Assembly: GCA_039920165.1 (NCBI GenBank)
Contig: JBDSEG010000104.1
Span: forward strand, 1-6,269
From: JBDSEG01 sp039920165
GTDB taxonomy: Bacteria > Pseudomonadota > Gammaproteobacteria > Burkholderiales > Burkholderiaceae_C
Length of the DNA stretch: 6,269 nt
Reading direction: 5' to 3'
Part shown: positions 1-6,269 of the stretch, piece after piece
Layout: each line of letters begins with the position of its first letter
Numbering within the stretch: the first letter of the stretch is position 1
Notes under the pieces: model-generated
What the model was told of the DNA's origin: nothing
What the model saw: only the letters and a program-made list of their open reading frames with translations
Database searches by the model: none
Program-made: the position numbers and the translations under genes

Positions 1-1895
1 TGCGCCAGCTCGCGCAGCAGCGCGTGGCGCAGCAAGGTCTGCAGCAGGCTCGACGCGCTGTCGGGGTCGGCAGGGTCGGGACGCATGGCGATCAGCGCGT
101 CGATAGAAGGCTGGGCCAGGAGCGCGGCGATGTAGTCGGGTTCGAGCTTGCGCCAGGGCGACACCTCGCCGGCCTGCACCAGCGGCGAGCCCACGCCAAA
201 GCCCAGGTCGGCATAGGCGGCGCGCGTGAGCCGGGGACGCCACGGCAGGCCGAGGCGCTGCAGCACGCCGGTGGCGATCGCGTCGTGCATCGGAATGAAG
301 CCGCTGCCCTGCAGGTCTTCGCCGAGGAAGGCGCGCAGATGCTGCAGGTAGTGGCGGCCGAGCACGGCGCGCGTGCCGTAGCTGCTCGAGACCGCGTCGG
401 TGCGCATCACGTCGGCCAGGTCGGCATCGGGGTCGGCGGGCTGCCGGCGCCCCAGGCGCGCGGCATCGCCGAGCTGCGGGCGCCAGGCGCCGTCGCGCAA
501 TTGAACCAACAGGTTCCGCAGCCAGGTGTCGCGCGACTGCGCGGCTTCGTCGCCGGCGCGAGGTCGCCACTGGTCGAGGGAGGTGACGGGCAGGATGCCG
601 TAGGGCTGGCGGCCGCAGCGCAGGGCGGCGTAGGGGCCGGCGCTGCGAACGTGGTCCAGGAAATGGCCGCGCGCCCAGGCGATGTGATCGGGCGTCAGTC
701 CGCTGCCATCCGGCCCCGCCAGGTTGCTCAGGAAGTAGCCCCAGCTTGCGGGCCACAGCGCGTTGTTCGTGGCGCGCACGTCGGCGTCTTGCGGCTCTGC
801 GGCCTGCGGCAGCCGGCCGAGCACCGGCGCGACCTGCCCGCCGGGAAGGCCGAGCGCCTGGCCGAGGCGCAGGGCATTCGATGCGGCGTCGAGCGTGGAT
901 GGATCGAAATCGACTTCGCAGCCGAAGCTCTGCGTCCGGCCGTCATCGGACGAGTCGTAGCCGGCCCGGCGGTCGGCGCTGTTGTTGGTCGGCGTGCCGG
1001 TGCGCACGAAGCCGGCGCCGTCGGTGTAGTGGTGGGCATCGAGCAGCGAAGCCAGCTGCGCGGCGGTTTCCGTATCGGAGCCCGAGACGGTGCCGAGCAC
1101 GAAGAGGCTGTCGAGGCCGGCAGCCAGAAGCGGCGCGGGGATCGCGATGCGCAGGGCCATGCCCGCCTTCTCGGCCTCGTCGAAGTCGACCATCCAGCGC
1201 ATGCCGTCGTCGACGGCGAGCTGATCGTCCGGTACCTGCGCCACCGGCGCGCGGGGGTCGGGCCCGGCCGCGAGCGGCCGCCGGATGTCGGCGCCGTTGA
1301 CCGCGATCACCGGGTGGCCGCCGGATTGCACGATGGCGGTCCAGCGGTCCGGCAGCAAACGGGCGAACGGGGCGCGTCGCCATGCGGCGTCGTGTCCGTC
1401 GTCGACCACATTGACCGGCGGCCATTGCGGCGCGTTCGGCAAGGGCTGCGCGGCCGGCACCGGCGTCTTCGGGTGCTGCGTTGCATTGACCGGCGCGAGC
1501 GCGCGCACGATCCAGGCCGCGCGCGCCGCGCCGAAGCGATCGGCCAGCTGTCGCCACGCATCGGTACGCGCGGCCGCGTCGGTGCCGGCGCGCCAGTCCT
1601 GTTCCCAGTAATGGCGCCCCCACTCCAGCTCGCCAGGCAGCAATTCGGGCTCGTGCGAGTCGAGATGGATCTTGTCGGGGTAGATGCGCACCCGCAGTTG
1701 GCTGCTGCGGTCGGGTTGCGCGAAGAAGCGCGTTTCGAGCCGCACCGGGAGCAGCGCGAGCGGCCGGTCGTTCGGGCAGAGCGTGTTGGCCATCAGCGGC
1801 GGCAATTGCGGCTGCGCCACTGCGGAGGAGACCGAGGCTAGCTTCAGGTTGCTCCTGAAGAAAGTGGCGGCGGAAAAGCCGGGGGCGGTGGCCAT
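1..1895 (-). CDS. Uncharacterised large protein (LPVRLETRF / GTPTNN family), N-terminal part
   Basis: This frame has 631 complete codons from ATG at 1895-1893 and no stop before the left edge, so the gene is 3'-truncated by the window. I do not know a function. Blocks I recall from large hypothetical proteins are ALLPVRLETRFF (47-58), LRVRIYPDKIHLDSHEPEL (67-85), GRHYW (93-97), RWMVDFDEAEKAGMALRI (233-250), DSLFVLGTVSG (262-272), AHHYTDGAGFVRTGTPTNNS (287-306), GRQPYGILPVTSLDQW (428-443) and ADLADVMRTDAVSSSYGTRA (491-510). No ATG or GTG occurs in this frame within the 76-nt leader. An alternative start is Met35 (1793-1791), which would put the LPVRLETRF block close to the N-terminus, but no Shine-Dalgarno sequence precedes it. 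The first 34 residues are low-complexity Ala/Ser/Pro with no convincing signal peptide. No membrane helix or catalytic motif is recognisable. Same strand and close spacing argue for co-transcription with the two upstream genes. The reading frame is secure; the exact start is less so. Confidence 0.88.
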   Translation of the reverse strand, partial: MATAPGFSAATFFRSNLKLASVSSAVAQPQLPPLMANTLCPNDRPLALLPVRLETRFFAQPDRSSQLRVRIYPDKIHLDSHEPELLPGELEWGRHYWEQDWRAGTDAAARTDAWRQLADRFGAARAAWIVRALAPVNATQHPKTPVPAAQPLPNAPQWPPVNVVDDGHDAAWRRAPFARLLPDRWTAIVQSGGHPVIAVNGADIRRPLAAGPDPRAPVAQVPDDQLAVDDGMRWMVDFDEAEKAGMALRIAIPAPLLAAGLDSLFVLGTVSGSDTETAAQLASLLDAHHYTDGAGFVRTGTPTNNSADRRAGYDSSDDGRTQSFGCEVDFDPSTLDAASNALRLGQALGLPGGQVAPVLGRLPQAAEPQDADVRATNNALWPASWGYFLSNLAGPDGSGLTPDHIAWARGHFLDHVRSAGPYAALRCGRQPYGILPVTSLDQWRPRAGDEAAQSRDTWLRNLLVQLRDGAWRPQLGDAARLGRRQPADPDADLADVMRTDAVSSSYGTRAVLGRHYLQHLRAFLGEDLQGSGFIPMHDAIATGVLQRLGLPWRPRLTRAAYADLGFGVGSPLVQAGEVSPWRKLEPDYIAALLAQPSIDALIAMRPDPADPDSASSLLQTLLRHALLRELA

Positions 1896-1971
1896 GGTGC
1901 AGGTTTTCTTGCGGTTCTCTTGCGGATTCTCTTGCGTGTTCCTTGTGCGACTTCTTTGTCCGTCGGCGATG
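1896..1971 (-). promoter_or_regulatory. 76-nt intergenic leader of the third gene, purine-rich
   Basis: This is the only noncoding stretch longer than 22 nt in the window. On the minus strand it is rich in A and G compared with the flanking GC-rich genes. It holds several AAGAGAA/AAGAAAA copies but no canonical GGAG close to the ATG at 1895. The nearest candidate ribosome-binding element is AAGAAAA at 1910-1904, eight bases from the start; an AAGGA at 1944-1940 is too distant. I see no convincing terminator hairpin with a T-run and no clear -35/-10 pair. Continued transcription from the upstream gene is therefore the simplest view, though an internal promoter cannot be excluded. Confidence 0.45.
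1904..1937 (-). repeat. Tandem imperfect 11-nt repeat (three units, possible fourth)
   Basis: On the plus strand the units are TTTTCTTGCGG (1904-1914), TTCTCTTGCGG (1915-1925) and TTCTCTTGCGT (1927-1937), with one extra base between the second and third. A degenerate fourth, TTCCTTGTGCG, lies at 1939-1949. Read in the direction of transcription they are CGCAAGAGAA-type purine-rich units ending eight bases before the start codon of the third gene. The units are noncoding in the assigned gene frames. They could act as a standby or alternative ribosome-binding tract, or be a slippage-derived array. Function is unproven. Confidence 0.7.
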
Positions 1972-4782
1972 TCAGCGCGTGACGAGTTGCGACGCATGAA
2001 TCGCGATGCGCACCGGCAACTGCCGCACGATGCCGGCGATGTGCGCGCCATTGCGTCCCCATTGCAGGCCGCCCGTCGGCACGCCGGCCGGTGGTCCGCC
2101 GGATACGCCCAGATGGCTCGCGCCACCCGTCGGCGTGTCTTCGTCGAGGCCGAAGCGCGGTTCGGTCGGGTGTTCCTGGATCACGATGTAGAAGCCGGCC
2201 CCGCCGTCCGTGCCCGTGGCGCGCGCCGTCGTCAGGTCGAAGCCGAAGAAGGACACGTCCGGCTGCATCGTGCCGCTGAAGGCCGGCATCAGTTCGGCCG
2301 CCGCATCGTCGTCCGGCGAGCGCGCGCCGTTTGCGTCCCGCATGCCGGGCACGGCGAAGATGATGGCGTTGGGATAGCGCCTGAGCAAGGCGCTGCGCAT
2401 CAGCATCACGAACTGTTCGCGCACGGGCGCGGTGGCCGGATCGGCGAGCGGGCGATCGCCCCACGCGTGCAGTGGCCCGATGTCGGGACGCGGCGCGGGT
2501 GCGCCGCGCACGTCCCAGAACTGATCGAAGCTAGTGCCGCGCTGGTCGGTCGGGAAGCCGCGCCACAGCAGCTCGCGCGCCATCTCCACGTTGAGTCCGA
2601 CCATGTAGGCCTCGACGAAGCGGCGGTTGGTCTTGAGGCCGATCACGCTGTCGGGTGGCACGGTCTGCAGGCCGGGCAGCAGCAGGTCTTGCGACAGGTC
2701 GCGCAGCGGCTCGTACATCGGCTGGCGGAAGGTGGGCGCGGCCATGACGATGTCGATGCCCACGGCGGCGCTCGCGGGTGTGTCGACCGGCGTCACCGCG
2801 CCCGCCCCCACCGAAACCACGGCGCGCGCCAACGCCACGAGGGTCTTTCGCGGCTGGATCTGCGCGATCACGGTTGCCTTCAGCGCGTCCATCGACATCG
2901 CGACGGGCGGGCCGAAGATGGCGCCGCCGCGCCCGGGGTCGATGCGGCCGAGGTGCTCGCTCGCGGCGAGCCGGAACTGATGCGCCGACGGGCTGTCGGG
3001 CAGCAGGATCATCACCGTGACGCTCGGCACGTTGATCGGGCTGCCCTCGGCCATGACCTGGAAGTTGGGCCGCCCGGACAAGCCGTCGATCAGCGCCCGG
3101 GTCACCTCGCGGTAGGGACGAATCGACACGCTCGCCGGCAGGCGCTGGCGCACCGCGTCAACCGTGGCCTGGTCTGTGGCCGGCGGCGCGTTGAAGGTGA
3201 GCCCCAGGTTGAGCTTGCCAACCCAGGTCATGGTGGTCGAGCGCGTCATGCCCTGCGCGGCGATGCGCCGCGTGAGCGGGCCGCGCTCGCGCCCGATGCG
3301 GCGCATGGGCACGCTGGTAGCCGCCAGCGGCAAGGCCTTGCCCGCCATTTGCGCCACCAGCGTGCGCGGCGCCGTGTCGCCCTGCGCGACCGTGCGGATG
3401 CGCGCGAAGGCAGGCGCGCCGACGCGCAACAGGGTCTCGGCGCCCAGGTTGGCGAAATGCCGCGCATGCAGGCTGTTGCCGACCGCCAGGCTCAGTTGCA
3501 GTTGCCGCATCCGCTGATTGGCGCGCTGAAGGTCGGCCGCTTGTTCCCACGCTGCCGCCATCAGAGCTTCCTGATGCGCCTGGATCACGCGCGTGCCGAA
3601 GGCGGCCGCCATGCGCGAACGCGGGTCGAGGTTGAGCTCATCGAGCCACTTGGGAACGCGGCGCGCCACGGTGGCGCGCGCGGCATGCCAGCGCCCGTAG
3701 AGCGGCGGCGCGAGCAACGGATCGGCGTGCGGATCGGCCACGGCATTCAGGCCCGGCGCATTGACGATGTCGGCGAGCGCGGTCTGGAAGGGGTTCGCCG
3801 TTTCCTCGGACCACGGCGCCGGCGCGTCGGGCACATTCATGGGCTGCAGCGCGCCTTCGAGGCCCAGCGCGGTGGCTGGCGGGAAATTTTCCGGCAGGCC
3901 AAAACCGGGCCGGCTGATGTCGATAGGCCTGCGCCCGAGGCCTTCGGGCACCGGCTGCGGCTTGAGGCGGCGTGCCAGCGACTCGAAATCGCCGCCCTGG
4001 CCGGTGCGGAACTCCCAGTGGTGGTAGGCGGGCAGTAGCAAGGGCGCCTTCTGCGTCGGCGTCCAGGCGGGCGCCAGCGCGTTGGCCGCGACGAGATCCG
4101 CGTCTGTGATCGGCAGGCCCAACCCGGCCTTTCGCCCAAGCTCGAAGGTGGGCACCACGCAGGCGATGTAGTCGGTGTCGGCCGCAAGGATGCGCGGGCA
4201 CAGCAGGCGCGACAGCGACAAGGCTGGCGCGCCCGCAAGCGCGTTGCCGACCTGCGCCGCGCTGCTGTTGCTCGCGGCGGCCTGCGCATGGGCCCAGGCC
4301 CAGCTGTCGGCGAGGTTGGGCAGCTCTTCGGCAGGCTTCGCGGGGGCCGCGATCTGCAGCGTGGTGCATGGCGCGTCGACCGTCGGGCCCAGCGTCACGC
4401 CGTCTTGCTTGCGCAGCACGACCAGGCACAGCCAGGGGCGCAGCTTGCCCGATGCGTCGGCGCGGGCCGGCGTGAAGAGCCAGGGAAAATCCGCACGGTC
4501 GAACTCGATGCCGGCGAAGTAGTTGGGTTCGAAGTCGATGCTGCCCGGACGCGGATCGCGGCGCACGACCTGGTTGGCGTCGATGCCCACCACGTCGGCC
4601 GGACCGCGCAGGCGCACGGTGACCGGTGGCGCGGCGCTGCCGTTGACCGACAGCACGGCGGACAGATCGGCCACCGCATGCTGGCCCGCGCCGAGCGTGT
4701 CGAGCGTGGCGATGCTCGCGGCCGCGCCCTGGCGCACCCAGGGCAGGAAGCTCAGGTTGGCTTGGGGACCGGAGCTGGGCAT
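1972..4782 (-). CDS. Uncharacterised 936-residue protein (RFVEAYMVGLN / PTDQRGT family)
   Basis: This is a complete gene, ATG at 4782-4780 to TGA at 1974-1972, in one uninterrupted frame. I do not know a function. Blocks I recall as recurring in large hypothetical proteins of diverse bacteria are SWAWAHAQ (160-167), LLCPRILAADTDYIACVVPT (193-212), YHHWEFRTGQGGDFESLARR (253-272), PPLYGRWHAAR (359-369) and WLDELNLDPRSRMAAAFGTR (379-398). A long helical, possibly coiled-coil stretch follows (about 395-440). The strongest signature is TNRRFVEAYMVGLN (718-731), then ARELLWRGFPTDQRGT (735-750) and FDQFWDVRG (752-760). PDVSFFGFDL (841-850) and VIQEHPTEPRFGLDED (867-882) come next. A Gly/Pro-rich loop (about 885-905) precedes the closing AHIAGIVRQLPVRIAIHASQ (913-932). 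There is no signal peptide, membrane span, nucleotide-binding loop or nuclease motif that I can identify, so it looks like a soluble multidomain protein. Position between a DUF6603-like gene and another giant uncharacterised gene suggests a shared complex or process, which is inference. The CDS is certain; the family label is from memory. Confidence 0.93.
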   Translation of the reverse strand: MPSSGPQANLSFLPWVRQGAAASIATLDTLGAGQHAVADLSAVLSVNGSAAPPVTVRLRGPADVVGIDANQVVRRDPRPGSIDFEPNYFAGIEFDRADFPWLFTPARADASGKLRPWLCLVVLRKQDGVTLGPTVDAPCTTLQIAAPAKPAEELPNLADSWAWAHAQAAASNSSAAQVGNALAGAPALSLSRLLCPRILAADTDYIACVVPTFELGRKAGLGLPITDADLVAANALAPAWTPTQKAPLLLPAYHHWEFRTGQGGDFESLARRLKPQPVPEGLGRRPIDISRPGFGLPENFPPATALGLEGALQPMNVPDAPAPWSEETANPFQTALADIVNAPGLNAVADPHADPLLAPPLYGRWHAARATVARRVPKWLDELNLDPRSRMAAAFGTRVIQAHQEALMAAAWEQAADLQRANQRMRQLQLSLAVGNSLHARHFANLGAETLLRVGAPAFARIRTVAQGDTAPRTLVAQMAGKALPLAATSVPMRRIGRERGPLTRRIAAQGMTRSTTMTWVGKLNLGLTFNAPPATDQATVDAVRQRLPASVSIRPYREVTRALIDGLSGRPNFQVMAEGSPINVPSVTVMILLPDSPSAHQFRLAASEHLGRIDPGRGGAIFGPPVAMSMDALKATVIAQIQPRKTLVALARAVVSVGAGAVTPVDTPASAAVGIDIVMAAPTFRQPMYEPLRDLSQDLLLPGLQTVPPDSVIGLKTNRRFVEAYMVGLNVEMARELLWRGFPTDQRGTSFDQFWDVRGAPAPRPDIGPLHAWGDRPLADPATAPVREQFVMLMRSALLRRYPNAIIFAVPGMRDANGARSPDDDAAAELMPAFSGTMQPDVSFFGFDLTTARATGTDGGAGFYIVIQEHPTEPRFGLDEDTPTGGASHLGVSGGPPAGVPTGGLQWGRNGAHIAGIVRQLPVRIAIHASQLVTR

Positions 4783-4788
4783 CGGTGG

Positions 4789-4794
4789 TCTCCT
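4789..4794 (-). promoter_or_regulatory. Shine-Dalgarno site of the 936-residue gene
   Basis: The minus strand reads AGGAGA, then six bases, then ATG at 4782-4780. This near-consensus site lies in the 22-nt gap after the upstream stop codon. It fixes the start at 4782 and makes the 85-codon open extension upstream, which overlaps the preceding gene in another frame, unlikely to be translated. The tight spacing is compatible with translational coupling to the upstream gene. Confidence 0.75.
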
Positions 4795-4804
4795 GCGCGT
4801 TCGG

Positions 4805-6269
4805 TCAGTCTTGCAACTCGTGCATGGGCACGACCTGCCAGCGGGCGCCGCCACGGTTGAGCTTGGCGAGCGCGGCGCGGTATTCGCTCCAGGTGCGCAA
4901 GTTGGCGTCGAGCTGTGCCGGTGCGCCGTCGGCCAACGGGACGATGGCCCATTGGGGTGCTTCGAGTTCGGTGGCCCGGGCTGCCAGCTGGGCGCGGTCT
5001 TCGTCGTCGGCGCGAAAGCGCGCGAGCCCGACCGCACGCATCGGCGCGCGCGCCGCCGCGCCGGTGCGGCTGTGAAAGCGCAAGCGATCGAAGCTCATGA
5101 CGCGCGGCGGCGCCGGCGGCTTTGCCGGCGCGCTCATGTCGTCGATCACGATCGGCTCGTACGCCAGCGGGGCCGCGACGACCTGCTCGGCGTCGAAGCT
5201 CACGGCTTCGCTGCCGAAGACCAGCCCGGCATCCATGTCCTCGAAAGACGGGCCGGCGAGCTTTTCGTCGTCGCTCATGGCGAAGAACTGCGCGGGGGCG
5301 AACTGGTCGCGCACCGGGCCGGCGCCTTGCGGCAGCGCGTTGAGCGACGCGGAGAGCACGAAACGCCTGGCGCCCGCCACGGGGGCGCCGCCGAAGGAAT
5401 CGATGTCGCGCGCCGTGTTGAGCGGCACGACCTGCTGCTTCACGACCAGGCGCCCCAGCGGATCGAGCACGATCGCGCCGCCCGCACCCGCCGCGCCACC
5501 CGCGAGCAGCTTGCGCAGCGCCACGCCGTGGCTCGCGTGCGCCGGCCCCAGCGTGGTCCAGCTCTGCGGCGTGGCCAGCGCCTGCTTCAGCTGCGCCAGC
5601 ACGTCCACGGCCGGCGGCAGCGGCGGCTTTTCGCCGTCGATCAAGGTCTTGTCGAAGCGCACCGAGAAGTCGCACCACAGGATCTCGAACGAGGCCTTGC
5701 CGCTTACGCGCAGCGGCCGCGGCCCTTCGAGTTCGCCTTGCAGGGACACCTTGAAAAGGTTTTTCGACCCGCGCTTGAGCTGCACCGAGGCATGGAACTC
5801 CGCCAGGAAATGCAATGGCACGAGCTGGATGAGTACGTCGAAGCCGACGTCGCCGTCGACGCTGAAGCCATAGGCCGCCGCATGCAGCTGGGCCCGCGCG
5901 CCGAACTGCAAGGTATTGGAGGTGATCGCGAAATAGGCCTCGCAAGTGACGCGCGGGTTGTCGCCCGAGCACAGCGCGATGGCGATTCGGTCGAGCCTGG
6001 GCAGCGAGGCCGGCGGCGCGAAGCGCGGGTTGAAGCCCCCCACGGCGAGCACGAAGCCCGCGCCCGGCCCCGAGGTCCAGCGCGCGCGCAGGGCCATGGC
6101 GCCGGTGAGCGCGAACTTGTGCGCCAGGCGCGAATCGACGAGCACTGCGTCGATGGACGCGGTGCCCTCGTCGAAGTCGAGCACGCCCATCGCATCGAGG
6201 TTGAGCCGCACCAGGTCGTTGTCGCGCGAAGGCAGCATCGAGCTGATGCGGCCCAGCACCAGCAGGCGC
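4805..6269 (-). CDS. DUF6603-like large protein, C-terminal part (5' end beyond right edge)
   Basis: The frame is open to the right edge, so the start lies outside the window; 487 residues are visible before the TGA at 4807-4805. A GTG at 6259 is in frame but is not a credible start, because conserved-looking sequence (RLLVLGRI) continues upstream of it. Counting from that GTG as residue 1, the pattern I associate with DUF6603 runs through about residues 10-190: LDAMGVLDFDEGTASIDA (21-38), VGGFNPRF (73-80), ITSNTLQFGAR (112-122), DGDVGFDVLIQ (135-145) and LEGPRPLRVSGKASF (177-191). The alternating hydrophobic pattern suggests a beta-rich fold. A Pro/Ala stretch (376-385) then leads to a C-terminal part of about 75 residues ending RWQVVPMHELQD. 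A second conserved-looking block, DQFAPAQFFAMSDDEKLAGP, starts at residue 318. No membrane segment or catalytic motif is visible. DUF6603 has no established function that I know of. The assignment is from memory of the family pattern, not a search. It is the first gene visible in the apparent operon and ends 22 nt before the next start. Confidence 0.85.
   Translation of the reverse strand, partial: RLLVLGRISSMLPSRDNDLVRLNLDAMGVLDFDEGTASIDAVLVDSRLAHKFALTGAMALRARWTSGPGAGFVLAVGGFNPRFAPPASLPRLDRIAIALCSGDNPRVTCEAYFAITSNTLQFGARAQLHAAAYGFSVDGDVGFDVLIQLVPLHFLAEFHASVQLKRGSKNLFKVSLQGELEGPRPLRVSGKASFEILWCDFSVRFDKTLIDGEKPPLPPAVDVLAQLKQALATPQSWTTLGPAHASHGVALRKLLAGGAAGAGGAIVLDPLGRLVVKQQVVPLNTARDIDSFGGAPVAGARRFVLSASLNALPQGAGPVRDQFAPAQFFAMSDDEKLAGPSFEDMDAGLVFGSEAVSFDAEQVVAAPLAYEPIVIDDMSAPAKPPAPPRVMSFDRLRFHSRTGAAARAPMRAVGLARFRADDEDRAQLAARATELEAPQWAIVPLADGAPAQLDANLRTWSEYRAALAKLNRGGARWQVVPMHELQD

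Noticed and set aside
24..1841. 605-codon open frame on the plus strand
   Set aside because: It is antisense to the third gene. Its product is Arg/Ala/Gly/His-rich with no recognisable motif, while the minus frame has coherent motifs. Long antisense frames are expected in DNA with this GC and codon bias.
1844..2464. 206-codon minus-strand frame bridging the second and third genes
   Set aside because: It is out of frame with both neighbours, low-complexity and Arg-rich, and overlaps the 3' end of the 936-residue gene, whose C-terminal motifs are intact.
1684..4038. 784-codon open frame on the plus strand spanning two minus-strand genes
   Set aside because: It runs across the 76-nt gap and antisense to two well-supported genes. 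The product is His/Arg-rich and low in hydrophobic core patterning, typical of a shadow frame.
4783..5037. 85-codon upstream extension of the 936-residue gene
   Set aside because: The extension overlaps the preceding gene in another frame and has Pro/Ser/Arg/Thr shadow composition. A good Shine-Dalgarno sits immediately before the ATG at 4782.
5110..5131. Hairpin with eight-base arms GCGCCGGC / GCCGGCGC and a six-base loop
   Set aside because: It lies inside the Pro/Ala linker codons of the DUF6603-like gene, has no following T-run in the direction of transcription, and is explained by Ala/Gly/Pro codon composition. It is not a credible terminator.
4752..5972. 406-codon alternative minus-strand frame
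   Set aside because: It overlaps the DUF6603-like gene in another frame, is extremely Arg/Ala-rich, and lacks any family signature.

Overview
The window is very GC-rich with strong G/C third-position bias. It reads as chromosomal DNA of a high-GC bacterium. My weak preference is a Burkholderiales-type betaproteobacterium, based only on codon usage and general style; no rRNA, tRNA or housekeeping gene is present to test this. There is also no sign of a mobile element, CRISPR array or RNA gene.

All coding content lies on the minus strand, so transcription runs from the right edge to the left. Three large genes fill almost the whole window. (1) 6269-4805 is the 3' part of a gene whose start lies beyond the right edge. 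It encodes the C-terminal ~487 residues of a protein I recognise as DUF6603-like. (2) After only 22 nt, 4782-1972 is a complete 936-residue gene of an uncharacterised large-protein family. It has a clear Shine-Dalgarno sequence and very strong conserved-looking blocks. (3) After 76 nt, 1895-1 is the 5' part of a third large gene, with 631 complete codons visible and no stop before the left edge. It belongs to another uncharacterised family.

The short spacings and shared strand suggest one polycistronic unit that extends past both edges. None of the three proteins shows a signal peptide, membrane segment, or catalytic motif that I can name. My memory is that proteins of these three types recur together in diverse bacteria, but I know of no assigned function. 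The most interesting reading of the window is therefore a conserved multi-gene system of giant soluble proteins with unknown role. The gap between the second and third genes carries a small tandem array of 11-nt purine-rich repeats just upstream of the third gene's start.

The long open frames on the plus strand, and in other minus frames, are compositional shadows of these three genes.
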